The notes under the pieces: generated by a model
The model's input: only the letters and a program-made list of their open reading frames with translations
Databases searched by the model: none
Told to the model about the DNA's origin: nothing
Part shown: positions 46,285 through 57,320 of the stretch, piece by piece
How positions within the stretch are numbered: position 1 is the stretch's first letter
How the letters are laid out: each line of letters begins with the position of its first letter
NCBI GenBank assembly: GCA_029449235.1
Contig: JANATG010000007.1
Span: 1,364,001-1,428,000, forward strand
Length of the DNA stretch: 64,000 bases
Direction of reading: 5' to 3'
Source: Linnemannia schmuckeri
Taxonomy: Eukaryota; Mortierellomycota; Mortierellomycetes; Mortierellales; Mortierellaceae
Made by a program: the position numbers and the translations under genes

Positions 46285-46914
46285 ATGTCCCACTCCAAGC
46301 TCCTCGACCTCAAGTATCAGATGTTCCAATACGCATCGCATCACAACAATCCCGTAAATGTCGGCATTCACTTGACCTGCATTCCTCTTATCGTGTGGTC
46401 TGCTCTCGTCTGGGGTGCCAACACTGGACCCCTGATCGCCTCCCCCTCCGTTGCAGCAGTCGCCTCGGGCGCTACCCTTCCTGTGGCCCTCTCAAAGCTG
46501 TTCAAGTTTGCAGTCCCCAACCTCTCCATGATCCTGATGACGGGCTATGTCACCTACTTCATAGCCCTTGACCGACCAACAGGGTTGTTGAGTTTTCCCA
46601 TCTTTTTGGGCGCGGCCAAACATGCGACTCACTTCCTCGCCACCAACCCCAAGGCTAACAAAATCGCTGCCTATGTCCAAATCTTTTCCTGGATGGCCCA
46701 GTTCGTCGGTCATGGAGTCTTTGAGAAGCGCGCTCCCAAGCTCACAGAGAACCTCGTCCAGGCTGCAGTCCTTGGACCTTACTTTGTTCTCTGGGAGGTC
46801 CTTTTCTTCCTCGGCTACCGTCCACAGTTGAAGAAGGAGCTCGACGTCCTTGTCAAGGCCGATATTGCTGCTTTCCGTGCCAGGAAAGCCCTCGAAAACA
46901 AGAAGAAGGACTAG
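46285..46914 (+). CDS. MPO1: Mpo1-like protein (DUF962), 2-hydroxy fatty acid dioxygenase
   Basis: Single exon, 209 aa. The DUF962 signature is clear: HHNNPVNVGIHLTCIPLIVW at residues about 19-38, and WMAQFVGHGVFEKRAPKL with its His/Glu near residue 140. Four or five hydrophobic segments predict a polytopic ER membrane protein. Yeast Mpo1 carries out Fe2+-dependent alpha-oxidation of 2-hydroxy fatty acids released from phytosphingosine breakdown; the conserved His residues visible here are those expected to bind iron. The C-terminus is Lys-rich (ENKKKD), compatible with a KKxx-like ER retrieval tail. The start is the first Met after a CT-rich leader. Confidence 0.9.
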   Translation: MSHSKLLDLKYQMFQYASHHNNPVNVGIHLTCIPLIVWSALVWGANTGPLIASPSVAAVASGATLPVALSKLFKFAVPNLSMILMTGYVTYFIALDRPTGLLSFPIFLGAAKHATHFLATNPKANKIAAYVQIFSWMAQFVGHGVFEKRAPKLTENLVQAAVLGPYFVLWEVLFFLGYRPQLKKELDVLVKADIAAFRARKALENKKKD

Positions 46915-47446
46915 TAAACCCTCACCGATGGGAGTTGACACCACAACTCACGCCCTTTCTTTTACTTTTTTTTTTTTTTTTTTTCCTTTTGCGTTTTCTC
47001 TTTTGTAAGCTTTGGATTTGGCAGTAACGATGATGCGACGAATAAAATGATCAAACGTGCAAACAAGAGAACCGTGTGACATCTCGTAAATAGTCTTTAT
47101 GTCTCCTTCGTCAAATGCTCTGTGTATGCGAAGTGACAAGAAGACAACCTGCACAAAAACGATTGACTATTTGTCTCTCTAACTTCAACGCCAAAAGTTC
47201 ATGTCGTTCAAATGAGAACGCAATCCCAGGAACACCTTGTGCCTCCTATTTTAAGTCGATCATTTGCAGCTGTGTTTTTGTAATGCAGAGAAACACTGAA
47301 CAATGTCCCCCCTTGGTATTTCTGAAACGTATGTTTCAACGCTACTTGTGTTCAGAAGAGGGTAACCTCTTCGGAACCTTTGCCCCGCAAAGCGCACAGC
47401 CACTGATCATGATTCATAGAGTAATCACACTCAGATCATTGATACC

Positions 47447-47480
<34 letters not shown>

Positions 47481-47652
47481 TGTCTCACCTTCACGCGACA
47501 TGACGAAAAAATTATCCCGCCTAGTTATCCGCCTCATATTCTGTCAAAATTTGCACTCTTCCTTTTCAATTCTTCTTACATCTCTCTATTCTCTTGTTTC
47601 TTTTTTTTTTTTTTTTTTTTTTTTTTTGTAAGTAACCCTTTTCTTTTATAAC
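46915..47652. other. Intergenic region with two long poly-T tracts
   Basis: 738 bp between two + genes. T runs of 30 nt (47448-47477) and 27 nt (47601-47627) lie in the leader of the F-box gene, plus a shorter run near 46967-46984. AATAAAA near 47041 may end the Mpo1 transcript. No gene is seen. Confidence 0.55.
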
Positions 47653-50028
47653 ATGGATGCACAGAAGGATGAAGCTGCTGTGTTGGCGCTTGCGACTCAA
47701 CTCGACAAGGCCGACATGGTCACCATGGACGATTCCAACAGCATCGACACACAGAGTTATCTCAACAGCACTGCTGCGCCCATTCCCAACGTCCTTCGTC
47801 ACTCCGACCATACATGTAACAGTCGCACCAAACCAGCCAGTATAGTAACAGCATCATCATCAACATCAGTCGAAGGAGAAGAAGTTATCAAATCCACCCT
47901 CCCCTCCGAGATCATGATCGCCGTCTTTGATTATCTCTCGATCCAGAACCTCATCATCTGCCAACGAGTCTCGCGCCGCTTTCGAGTCATTGCCCGGACT
48001 GTCATGCTCGACAAACTCGGCGGGCAGTCTATGAGCTGTCAACGACAGCAGTGTCTGCAATGTCGCCGAACCCAACAACAGCCGCTTTGGCAACGATCTT
48101 CAGGTGGTTTAAGTGCAGTTGGAGGAGGCTCGCAGCATGGCTCGAGTGGACTCCCACCGCTGCCTTATCACCACCTCATTAACAACCCCAACACCCTTCT
48201 TCCGACAACCGTGTCCCCCGTGAGCCATAATAGCTCGTACTTCCAACCCCAGGATCCACCGCTACAGTTACACCAGCTCCACCATCATCTGTACCAGCAC
48301 CAGTCGACAGAAGACATGTCCCAGCACCATCAGACAGATCTCCATATCCATCACCAATCCCACAGTTACCATGTCCAACCACGACACTCTCAACCATCCC
48401 AACAGCAACCATTAGATTCATCATTACATCATGCCCATGGTCCAGCGTCGCAATATCACCATACCGCCAATTATGTCGCACCGGGTAGCATTGCCCTCTT
48501 TCTCTTCCCTTACCACGACCACACTCCAACCAGTTGGCAAGATCGTCAATCTGTCCATTTTGTCTGTACAGGGATTGATCGACTCAAGGAGCAGCTCCTC
48601 TTTTCGCCCATCTACCCCGAGATTGGGGATTGTCTAAAGTTCAACACCAATTCTTGGAATTTGCCATCGACTTTTGCAGCCCCGGGGCCTTTCGGAGGGG
48701 ACGGCTTTGCTACTCCTTTCAAGACCCCTTCTTCGACCTTGTCTGGTGGTCAGGATGCCACCAGAATCCATAACAACAATGTCAATATCAGTGATCCCCG
48801 TAGTAACAACAGGTTCGCTGCCATCACAACAACAGCTGCGGAAACAAGCTACTCGACAGGATTGGACCTCTTTGATTATGCGACAGGCCGCCCCCGGTTC
48901 CCAGGTAGCGGCCAAGCCAACACAGACAGTTTGAACAGCACCAGCTACTCATTCGCCAACCAATTCAATAGACCCCACTCCCGCTCCCCGTCCCTCGCTT
49001 CTATCTCTTCTTCCTCTTCCTCACCCTCTTCCTCTTCTTCATTCTCGTCAACACCACCCTCACCTCCCAGACAACCACTCTCCCCTCTATCTTCTTCAAT
49101 CACAGCCGCTATCCCACCAACCCCATCCTGGGCAAACGTCAACGGCCATGGCGGGGAACACTACAGCGTCATCGGGATCAAGCACGGCGACTGGCCCGAG
49201 GACCGACAGGCTGCTGGACGATGGTGGGGCGGTGGGTTGCACTGGAGTATGAGCCAAGAATCGATGGTCTACATGCCCTGGATGGGCGCTTCTAGCGCAT
49301 TCGACTTTCATCAGGGCTCCTCCTCGTCGTCCAATGGCGGGACTCTGAACAATAACTCGACGCAGGATGCCAATATGGAGAACGTGTCGCCCACTTCTAA
49401 TACCAACGGGAATAACGTGGAGGGAGGATATACAAAGGTCCACAAGCACCACATGTACCTGTCATCGATGAGGCTTCATAACCCTCCAGCGGATCATCAT
49501 CGGTTCCTGTGTCTGCACCATGATCAGCTCATGACCGATATCGCCGCCGCCACTTCTTCTTCATCATCATTGTCTTCCACCGATCCCAAATCAGTAAGCA
49601 AATCAAAGATCCTCTTTCTTTTCCTCCCGTTGATCGCTGCATGTCCTGTAATACAAATAGCTCTACTAACGCCCTTCATTGGCTACTTATCACATTTTCA
49701 AAAAAAAAAAATTAAAAAGAACCATCTGGCAAGAGCAAGCAAGATGCCATTAACAACTGCAGGATCAAGCCACCTCGAGGTCGACTATGGCGCTCGGGTC
49801 ACAGAAAGCAAACGCTGTCTGTTCTGTCTCTCGACCCCCTGTAAAGCCAACCTCGAGATCCAGGTCAAGTTTGATCAGTTGCGCGTCTCGCTCGACTGGA
49901 TTCTCTCTGGCTTTGGACCCGATCAAAAGCCGACGGCGGCTACTGCTCGTGACAGTAGTGGTGGGGGACCCACGATTGCAGATGCACTTGCTATGGGGTC
50001 GGCACGACAGGGTCAAGTACCTTTTTAG
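47653..50028 (+). CDS. F-box protein with long low-complexity region
   Basis: The frame is open for 791 codons. An F-box-like motif lies at residues about 80-120 (STLPSEIMIAVFDYLSIQNL, then CQRVSRRFRVIAR). It is followed by a Cys pair region (CQRQQCLQCRRTQQ), a His/Gln-rich stretch (about residues 195-280) and a Ser-rich stretch (about 430-470). Later regions GGEHYSVIGIKHGDWPEDRQ and HHRFLCLHHDQL look structured. Residues 648-697 appear to be a retained intron: GT at 49594, A-rich, with an in-frame AG at 49742-49743. Removing these 150 bp keeps frame and gives 741 aa, joining to LEVDYGARVTESKRCLFC near the C-terminus. It is a probable SCF adaptor; the substrate is unknown. Confidence 0.75.
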   Translation: MDAQKDEAAVLALATQLDKADMVTMDDSNSIDTQSYLNSTAAPIPNVLRHSDHTCNSRTKPASIVTASSSTSVEGEEVIKSTLPSEIMIAVFDYLSIQNLIICQRVSRRFRVIARTVMLDKLGGQSMSCQRQQCLQCRRTQQQPLWQRSSGGLSAVGGGSQHGSSGLPPLPYHHLINNPNTLLPTTVSPVSHNSSYFQPQDPPLQLHQLHHHLYQHQSTEDMSQHHQTDLHIHHQSHSYHVQPRHSQPSQQQPLDSSLHHAHGPASQYHHTANYVAPGSIALFLFPYHDHTPTSWQDRQSVHFVCTGIDRLKEQLLFSPIYPEIGDCLKFNTNSWNLPSTFAAPGPFGGDGFATPFKTPSSTLSGGQDATRIHNNNVNISDPRSNNRFAAITTTAAETSYSTGLDLFDYATGRPRFPGSGQANTDSLNSTSYSFANQFNRPHSRSPSLASISSSSSSPSSSSSFSSTPPSPPRQPLSPLSSSITAAIPPTPSWANVNGHGGEHYSVIGIKHGDWPEDRQAAGRWWGGGLHWSMSQESMVYMPWMGASSAFDFHQGSSSSSNGGTLNNNSTQDANMENVSPTSNTNGNNVEGGYTKVHKHHMYLSSMRLHNPPADHHRFLCLHHDQLMTDIAAATSSSSSLSSTDPKSVSKSKILFLFLPLIAACPVIQIALLTPFIGYLSHFQKKKIKKNHLARASKMPLTTAGSSHLEVDYGARVTESKRCLFCLSTPCKANLEIQVKFDQLRVSLDWILSGFGPDQKPTAATARDSSGGGPTIADALAMGSARQGQVPF

Positions 50029-50185
50029 CCACATATGATATACAAAGAAGAACATAACTAAAACGAGACAACATAGGAATAGCCATGCACACTCAATGAT
50101 AGAATTTGGTTTTATATGTTTTGAACAAATAGAGACATTTTTACTCAACTTGTAAGATACAGAAATAATTGGATATGGTGGTTGT

Positions 50186-53080
50186 TTACTGGATATCGCA
50201 CAGGGTGGTACCTGCCTCGATCATATCTCCCTCTCCAACGTTAAGCTTCAAGGTACCGTCGTGGCGGGCATACAGACGGACTTCAGTCTTCATCGACTCC
50301 ATGGTCAAGATGGCCTGGTTCTTCTTGACAACCGTGCCCGAGGGGATCAAGATCTTGAGAATCTTGCAGGGCATGGGTGCAGTGTAAGGCGAGAAGACAT
50401 CGTCCTCTCCCTCGGCCGCGCTCTTCAACTTGTCCTTGCGGACAAACAGAATTTGCTTGCCACCGAAATCCTTGGTGTGCACATAGATCTCGGTGTTGTT
50501 GACCTCAATTGAGCCGTTGGCAATGTTGTAATCGCGAGTAACACCATCTAATTAGTTAGAATACAGAGAACATCCAATTGGCTTGTTAGATGATTATCCT
50601 TTAACCAAGTAAATAAGGTCCTTTGTTTTTGCAGGCAACCAACAAAAAAAAGGTAGCTTACCGATGGTGCAACGAAGAACTCCGCTGCGCTCGCCGAGGT
50701 CATCCTCCTCGACGGTGACCTTACCCAAACCAACCTTAGCGTTGCGCCATGGACCAGGCTCCTCACCAGCAACAACAGCTCTGTAAAGGACATCAAACTT
50801 CTTCTCAGCCAACTTCTGGTTAGGAGGAACCCATCCACCGGGCTTGACAACGTGCTCGTACTGGAGCTCAATCGTCCGCTCAGCAACCTCGCCTGCATAT
50901 CCATCCTGCTGCTTCTTGTGCTTGACATATCTCCATCCGCTTGGGATGTACTTGAGCTCTGTACGAGCTTGCTCGCGCAAATGCCAGCCCCAGAGCATGG
51001 GTACGATCGCCAAACGATCCTCGTCAGGATGAGGAGCGTTGTTCTTCTTGTGGATGGCCTCCTCGTCAATAAACCGAGTCGACAAACGACCAGACTGGAA
51101 ACGAGGGTGCTGCAAGACCTGGATCAAGAACTTACGGTTGGTGGTCAAACCCAAGGCGACAGTCTCACGAAGAGCCAAGGACATCTTTTGGATGGCCTGA
51201 TCGCGAGTGGGAGCCCAGACAGAGATTTTGGAGATCATGGGGTCGTAGAAGATGCTAATCTCAGACCCAGTCTCGATACCACTGTCATAACGAACGTTGT
51301 CGGCCGTACTCTGCTTCCAGTGTCTGATCTTGCCAGTGCAAGGCAAAAAGTCGTTCTCGGGATCTTCAGCGTACAAACGGCACTCAATCGAAGAACCCTA
51401 TACGTATGAAGCCAATGACGAAGTACGATCATGGTTAACCTCGGTTCATCTGTCCTATAAAGTGACCTTGCCAAAATTATTGGAAACTTACATTCAACTT
51501 GAGGTTGGAGAGCTGAGTCTTGGAGAGGTCAAAGCCCTGAGCGACAAGGATCTGGAGCTCGACGAGATCAAGGCCAGTGACCAACTCGGTAACAGGATGC
51601 TCGACCTGGAGTCGAGTGTTCATCTCCAAGAAGTAGAACTTGCGAGAGGCATCATCCTACAACATCATAACGAGTGATTTCGCATGTCAGTGTCTTGCAA
51701 AGTCATAAGAATCATTACACCATTAACGTGAATGTCAGATATGATTGACTTACGACGATGAACTCAATGGTTCCGGCTCCCTCATAGCGCAACAGCTTTC
51801 CGATCTTAATGGCAGCTGAGGTCATGTCATGACGTAACTTGTCGTCCATCATGGGCGAAGGGGTTTCCTCGATGACCTTTTGATGTCTGCGCTGGATACT
51901 GCACTCACGCTCAAAGCAGTGGTAGACGTTGCCATGTTTGTCTCCCATGATCTGGATCTCGATGTGACGGGCGTTGGAGAAATACTTTTCGATCAAGAGG
52001 TTGTCGCTTCCGAAGGAGCGGAGGGCCTCAGACTTTGCCATCTCGATCTCATCCTTCAATGCGGATGCCTCGTGAACAATGCGCATGCCCTTTCCTCCAC
52101 CTCCAGCGGAAGCCTTTAAGAGGACGGGGAAGTCGATCTTGATAGCCTGCTGAATCAAGTTGTCGATGTTCTGGTCGGCTCCGTTGTAACCAGGGATGAG
52201 GGGAATTGAAGGCTCCTTAGCAGAAAGCAAATTCTTGGATGCGATCTACGACATTGCAAGTAAGATGCGCGTGAGTGACTGCCCTTCTATCTATGAGCGG
52301 CCCTGAAAAAAGTAATCAGCGTGTCCAAAACGAAACGCGTTGTCGTTGTCGTTGTGTACCTTGTCTCCAATGGCAAGAATCGACTCGGGCTGGGGTCCGA
52401 TAAAGTTGATGCCGGCATCAGTGCAGGCCCTGGCGAAATCAGTGTTTTCGGACAAGAAGCCGTAACCTACCATGAACAAGATAAAGTGAAAGAGTCGCGT
52501 TAGTTTATCTGTTGACTGTTAAACGATCTGAACCGATGACGATTTATAATGGAGTGGTACCTGGATGGACGGCATCGGCACCAGTGATCTTGCAAGCATC
52601 GATGATCTTGTCGCCGCAGAGGTAGGATTCGGACGAAGGCGAGGGTCCAATGAAGACCGACTCGTCGGCCATCCTGACAGCCAAGGAGTTCTGATCACTG
52701 TTTTTTGAGAAGTGAAAAGAGTTAACCGACCACAATGAATAGGCGGAGAATAAAAGGCATACTTGATTAGCATTGTGGAGAAGTTACTCATCGACACGCG
52801 ATTTGGTCGCTAATAGTTGTAGGCGAGGTAAAGAAGCCACTGGTGTCCGGTCCAAGACTTCGGCTCAGTGTCAACCAGGCATGGTATCTTGAGAAAGGCA
52901 TGTTCAGATGGGTGATCAATTGATGAGGGTAGGTTTTGTGTTGCAAGCAGAAGGAACTTGCCTCTCGGAGTAGACGGCAACGGTGGAGATACCGAGCTTT
53001 CGGCAGGTCTTGATGACTCTGCATGCAATCTCTCCACGGTTGGCGATCAGGACCTTGCGAATGGGTTGAGCCTTGGTCAT
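50186..53080 (-). CDS. Biotin-dependent acyl-CoA carboxylase alpha subunit (biotin carboxylase + biotin carrier)
   Basis: Seven-exon model, complement of 50186..50547, 50662..51397, 51492..51656, 51754..52245, 52360..52466, 52561..52697, 52962..53080; 705 aa, in frame. The N-terminus (KVLIANRGEIACRVIKTCRK) is the biotin carboxylase domain. The ATP-grasp glycine loop is KASAGGGGKGMR, followed by FERECSIQRRHQKVIEE and EMNTRLQVEHPVTE. The C-terminus is a biotinyl domain with the attachment Lys in TMESMKTEVR (codon at 50288-50290). Size and layout match 3-methylcrotonyl- or propionyl-CoA carboxylase alpha chains; which acyl-CoA is used cannot be told without the beta subunit. Two oddities: Thr replaces the usual Met after the biotin Lys, and there is no evident mitochondrial presequence. 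The first intron uses a GC donor. The start at 53080 directly precedes the conserved domain. Confidence 0.88.
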
Positions 53081-54842
53081 TGCTGTTCTGTGTGAGGTTG
53101 GTGGGCTGGGGTTGTTGAGAAAAGGAAAAAAAAGGATGGGTGAAGTTGGAATATCCGAAGGTGATGAGTGGAGAGAAATGGAGAGACGATTGAGCTCGGT
53201 CAAGAAGAGAAGAAAAGGGGAAGAAGAAGAAGGAAGAACAGTGATGTGGGAGAAGAAAAGAAAGAAAAAAGAAGGGTAGAAGACTTAAGTCAAGAATGAA
53301 AAGAAAAGTGAAAAAAAAAAGAAAGAAAGAAGAAAGTAATGAAGTGACAGGGCAGGGACACAGATGTGTTTGCAGGTGTGGATGAAGCGAATGAGGGTGT
53401 TTGCTTTGATGGGAGGAGTGGAGGAGCAAAGTTAAGCAATTTGGGTGTAAGTGCAAGTGTGAAAGTGAATGCCACTTTTTGTCTCTTTCTTCGTAACCCC
53501 ATTGCATCCCCCTTCTCTACTTTCTTTCCACTTGCAGGCCATAGCTAACCGAGCACTTCACTTTAAAGAGTAAGAAGAGACAAAAGTCTCTCGGAGGAGC
53601 CGTCACTTCTTCAAATCTCTTGCTGAGCGTGCAAAACCCATAGCCCTCTCTTACTATTTACTGTATCCACAGCCACGACTCTCCCAAAACTTCACTCCAG
53701 CCACCTTCTTTCTTACCATAGGATGAACATTGGTCTTCGCATGCTATCTACATCATCCTTGGATCTGGCTCTTCTATTTTCAACTACCCCTCGTCTTGTT
53801 CCCAAACTCTCCATAAAAGAAGACAGAAATCCCCCATTCACTTGTCCACAATGGTCCACCACCACACAAAAGAGACAAAGGGAAAATTTGTGAGCACGTG
53901 AAACGTGCGAAAGTGTCACTTCTTCAGGGACAAACGACGCGCTCTATTTTGATCACTCTCGCAGTAGCTCTTGTTGTAGGCTATAGGACTGGCAAGGTAA
54001 CCATCACTTCACCGTAGAAACACCTAGGTTTCTTAGAGAAACACCATATAGGCGTGTTGGACGCGAACCCATCATGGATAGATATATACCTCCGACTCAG
54101 TACAGGGAGTATTTTCCTCTCGTTTGACCTACCTACTTCACGTCCTTTCTTCAATTGCTCCGTTTGTTTGTTTACACGGCCAAGTTCCAACAAGGCATAA
54201 TTTAAGGTAACCGTGCATTGCTTGCTTGATTCACTCTCCCTCCCTCGTTCCTGACTAGTGCACACTCAGATTGTCGTTCTTCTTTGACTGACAGCACCCA
54301 CAAGTGGCTTCAAATCTACACAACAAATGCTTGTATTCACATTGAAACATTCCTTTTTTTATTCACTCACAACAGATGTTTGTTTGTTTTTTTGCCGCCA
54401 AAAAGGCATCGACAGTCAGTTTGTTGTCGCCAAAAAAGCCATCATCAAATAGCGATAACAATGCTTGCTCAAAAAAGCCTTTTTGGTCTCACAATACACG
54501 TTTCAAAACCGTACAATACAGTCAGGATCTTAGATCACAGCGTTAACGGCTGACGATCCAAAATGACTAACAGCCAGGTAAATACTGTTAGCCCTTCAAG
54601 GTCGTATGCTCTCTCTCGAAAGACAAAAATATGTACTTTTGTAAAGGCTCAACCAAACTGACAGAATACACAATGGTCATCCAATTCTCACGGTCAAAAG
54701 TGCATGCATACTAAAGGGGGAAAAAGTTTACAAACGTCGAGGTGCATACAACTGGAACATGCACACACAGCGAATCGACTGTAATGGCAAAGCTTGATGG
54801 GTAAAAAACGATTATGTACATGGTTTATTATAACATTATGAT
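53081..54842. other. Intergenic region upstream of the carboxylase gene
   Basis: 1.76 kb. The left 270 bp is CT-rich on the minus strand (leader of the carboxylase). The remainder, to the 3' end of the small TM-protein gene, has no coding potential. CCAAAAAGGC near 54398 and its reverse complement near 54478 form a 10-bp inverted pair of uncertain meaning. Confidence 0.45.
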
Positions 54843-55514
54843 TTAAGCAGAGGTATATGTAGTAGTGGTGGTGGTGATGTTGTAGGCGGGGAGATAAGAG
54901 ACAGACGAGGCAGCCGAGGCGGGGTAAGAGGCCGAGACATGTTTGACGGTAGCCTCCTGGCTCTTGCTGGCGTAGACTGGAAGACCAGTACCAGAGACGC
55001 CAACCTTGTTGCCCAACTTGGCCTTTTTCTTTCTCTCCATGAACCAGAGGGCAGCACCACCAACGGCAAAGAAGAGAACAGAACCCGATACAACCATAGC
55101 GATCAGGACATTGCGGTTAGCAGGTTGGGTTGTGTGGATCGTAGAGTCTCTAAAGGTGACACCCTGAGCATATGCGTTGGTCGAGTCGATCTTGTCAAAG
55201 GACACACTCTTGACCTCCTGCATGCTGGCCAAGAAGCCCTTGACAGAGTAAAGGTAGTTCTTGCAGGCGTCGTCCTGATAGACGGCAAAGACAGTATTGT
55301 TGTTCAGAGCAGTGAACGCGGTGACTTGATCGGGGACTTGAGCACAGCCTTTGAAGGAGATGCCGACGTTGATTGTAGGAACTGCAGGGAAGATCACGGA
55401 GGTGAAGGAGACGGTGGTGGCGTCTGGGGTTTGTGCTACTGCGAGCTGCGAGCAGAAAGTGACAATGAGGATTGTAGCCATTGTGACCGATGTGGAAAGG
55501 GTTGAGAAAGTCAT
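54843..55514 (-). CDS. Small type I membrane protein, unknown function
   Basis: Single exon, 223 aa. The N-terminal signal peptide (SVTMATILIVTFCSQLAVA) probably ends at VAQ-TP. The ectodomain of about 110 residues has two Cys (GCAQVPD, DDACKNY), possibly one disulfide. One TM helix (LIAMVVSGSVLFFAVGGAAL) is followed by a basic anchor (MERKKKAK) and a Ser/Ala/Tyr-rich cytosolic tail ending in a Thr run. The layout is like the Mid2-like gene at 4-7 kb, but shorter and without a Ser/Thr-rich stalk. I recognise no domain. A CT-rich leader lies upstream on the minus strand (55515-55700). Confidence 0.75.
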   Translation of the reverse strand: MTFSTLSTSVTMATILIVTFCSQLAVAQTPDATTVSFTSVIFPAVPTINVGISFKGCAQVPDQVTAFTALNNNTVFAVYQDDACKNYLYSVKGFLASMQEVKSVSFDKIDSTNAYAQGVTFRDSTIHTTQPANRNVLIAMVVSGSVLFFAVGGAALWFMERKKKAKLGNKVGVSGTGLPVYASKSQEATVKHVSASYPASAASSVSYLPAYNITTTTTTYTSA

Positions 55515-57320
55515 GCTGGAGAGTGTGAGAGTGATGTGGAAAAACGAAAGGAAAAAGGAGTGAAGAAGAGGAAGAAAGAAGGTCCTGGGGGGAGGAGGAA
55601 GGAGGGTTAAATATAGAGACAGGCGGCGAGAGGAAGAGGCGAAGAGGGTGCTTTTGAGGGCGAAGGTGAGAGGACGAAGTGTGAAGAGAAAGAGCTGAAA
55701 AACAGGTATGACCTGTGGTTTAAATAGGAAAGAGAGAGGGGCGAACTGCTTCCTTGCGTCACGGCAACCAATGACAGCCCCTTCGTTGCTGGCGAAGGTC
55801 TTGTAGCGCCGTGGTTAATCTACCCAACCACCCCACTATGTCACTGTTGCAACTCAGACGGGCTGGAGTGCACTGACAACCTGTATGTGTATTTCTACCT
55901 CGCCAGGCTAGCTTAACTTAGGTCAACTTACGCCGATATCAAGAAGAAAAAAATAAAAAGGCAAGGATTTTGTTTGAAAATGTCTTGAATAAAGGAGCAA
56001 CCTCCTCTGTACCCTTTTTCCGGTAAACGGTTGCTGGCTGTGAAAGACGGAAAAGTACCTAAAGTCCATGCATAACAAAGGTATTGAGGCAAGGAGACAT
56101 GACCCTCCTTGATTGTTAGTCGATGTCTGAGATGAGCTTAAAATATTTGCTTATAGGTGGTATTTTGTACCCCTGATACCCTTAACTGGCCTCAAGGCGT
56201 TTTATTCGGCTTGTGCAGAGGCAATCGAATCTCTGTCGACTATGTCCTTTACCTTTGTTGTTGTTATAGCGTCCTAAGAAAGTACGTCCTATGATTCCCT
56301 AGACGGAGAAACGGTAGACCAATTGGCGGCTCAGCTTGGATATCCTTTATTTTCATTTTAATATCTCTTAGGAGGTTGGCGTGGCGTGGCGTGGCGTGGC
56401 GCAACCCAAGGGCGGAGGGCTGAGGACGGCTATGTTCCGTCATATCACAGCATAAAAATGTCTGCTTTGGACAAAAAATCTTACTCTGCGTTTTCTATTT
56501 TTTCCGCGGAAATCGTCAAAGCATTCAAAGGCATCCAGAGGCGTGTCTTTCGCGGAGGCAGTGTAACACCCCAACCCAGACTGTTCTTGTATGGACTAGG
56601 CTCGACTGGACCACTCTCCTCTTTGCAGGATCGGCCACTGAACTCAAATGCACACTCATATATACACACATACACACAACACGCACAACGGCAATGGCAA
56701 GAACAATGGCGAGTCGATCTTCTCAGTCTCCGTCTCTGTCTCTGTTGACACTTACCAGCATTGATGTTTTTTCTTTGTGCTCACATTCTAGGCTGTTTAT
56801 CTATTTTTTATTTGTATCCGTAAACTTGTTGATGCACCCATCGTGGACCATAGCAGAAAAAACCTTCAAGTTTACCTCTGCACTCTTTCGTGCCTTTCGT
56901 TCTTTCCGCTCTTCCATCGTTCGAATATCTGTGCCATTGGCTAATCATATCAATCCGGTTGTGTCGAGCACGAGCACATCTCCTCGGGACAAATGCGTAA
57001 GAGGATGATGGCAAAGAAGAGTCGATGAGCATGGCTTGTCTTTCCCTCTTCTACTGTTCTGTCATAAGGGCCTGTTGGAGCTACCCGCTTTGCCCTTTCT
57101 TTCTTTTTTTTCCCTCCTCTCTTTATCTCTTCTTCGTTCCCCTTTTTTTGTTTTGTTTTTTTTTATTTCTTTCATTCTTTCCCTTTTTCCTTTTCTCTTC
57201 TTTCCTCTCCTTTCCTTTCCTTTCCTTCTTTCCTTTCCTTATCCTCGTCCCTCCTTCATATCCCTTTTGCATCCCTTCTTTCCCTCCACCCCCTGCGAAA
57301 CAAGTTATAGCCAACCAGCA
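55515..57320. promoter_or_regulatory. Divergent intergenic region
   Basis: 1.8 kb between the small TM-protein gene (-) and the polytopic membrane protein (+). Both ends are pyrimidine-rich on the respective coding strands (55520-55700 minus, 57090-57300 plus). Four GTGGC units occur at 56381-56400. No open frame here looks coding. Confidence 0.45.
56381..56400. repeat. (GTGGC)4 microsatellite
   Basis: Four perfect pentanucleotide copies, flanked by a fifth degenerate copy (TTGGC). Confidence 0.9.

Noticed and set aside
54040..54110. Minus-strand GGGTTCGCGTCC resembling a tRNA B box
   Set aside because: No matching A box, acceptor stem or anticodon arm at the right spacing. Similar isolated GGTTCGA strings (20034, 25399, 61177) also fail.
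56386..56748. A 120-codon + frame in the divergent interval before the polytopic protein
   Set aside because: It begins inside the GTGGC microsatellite, has no recognisable domain, and lacks a CT-rich leader.
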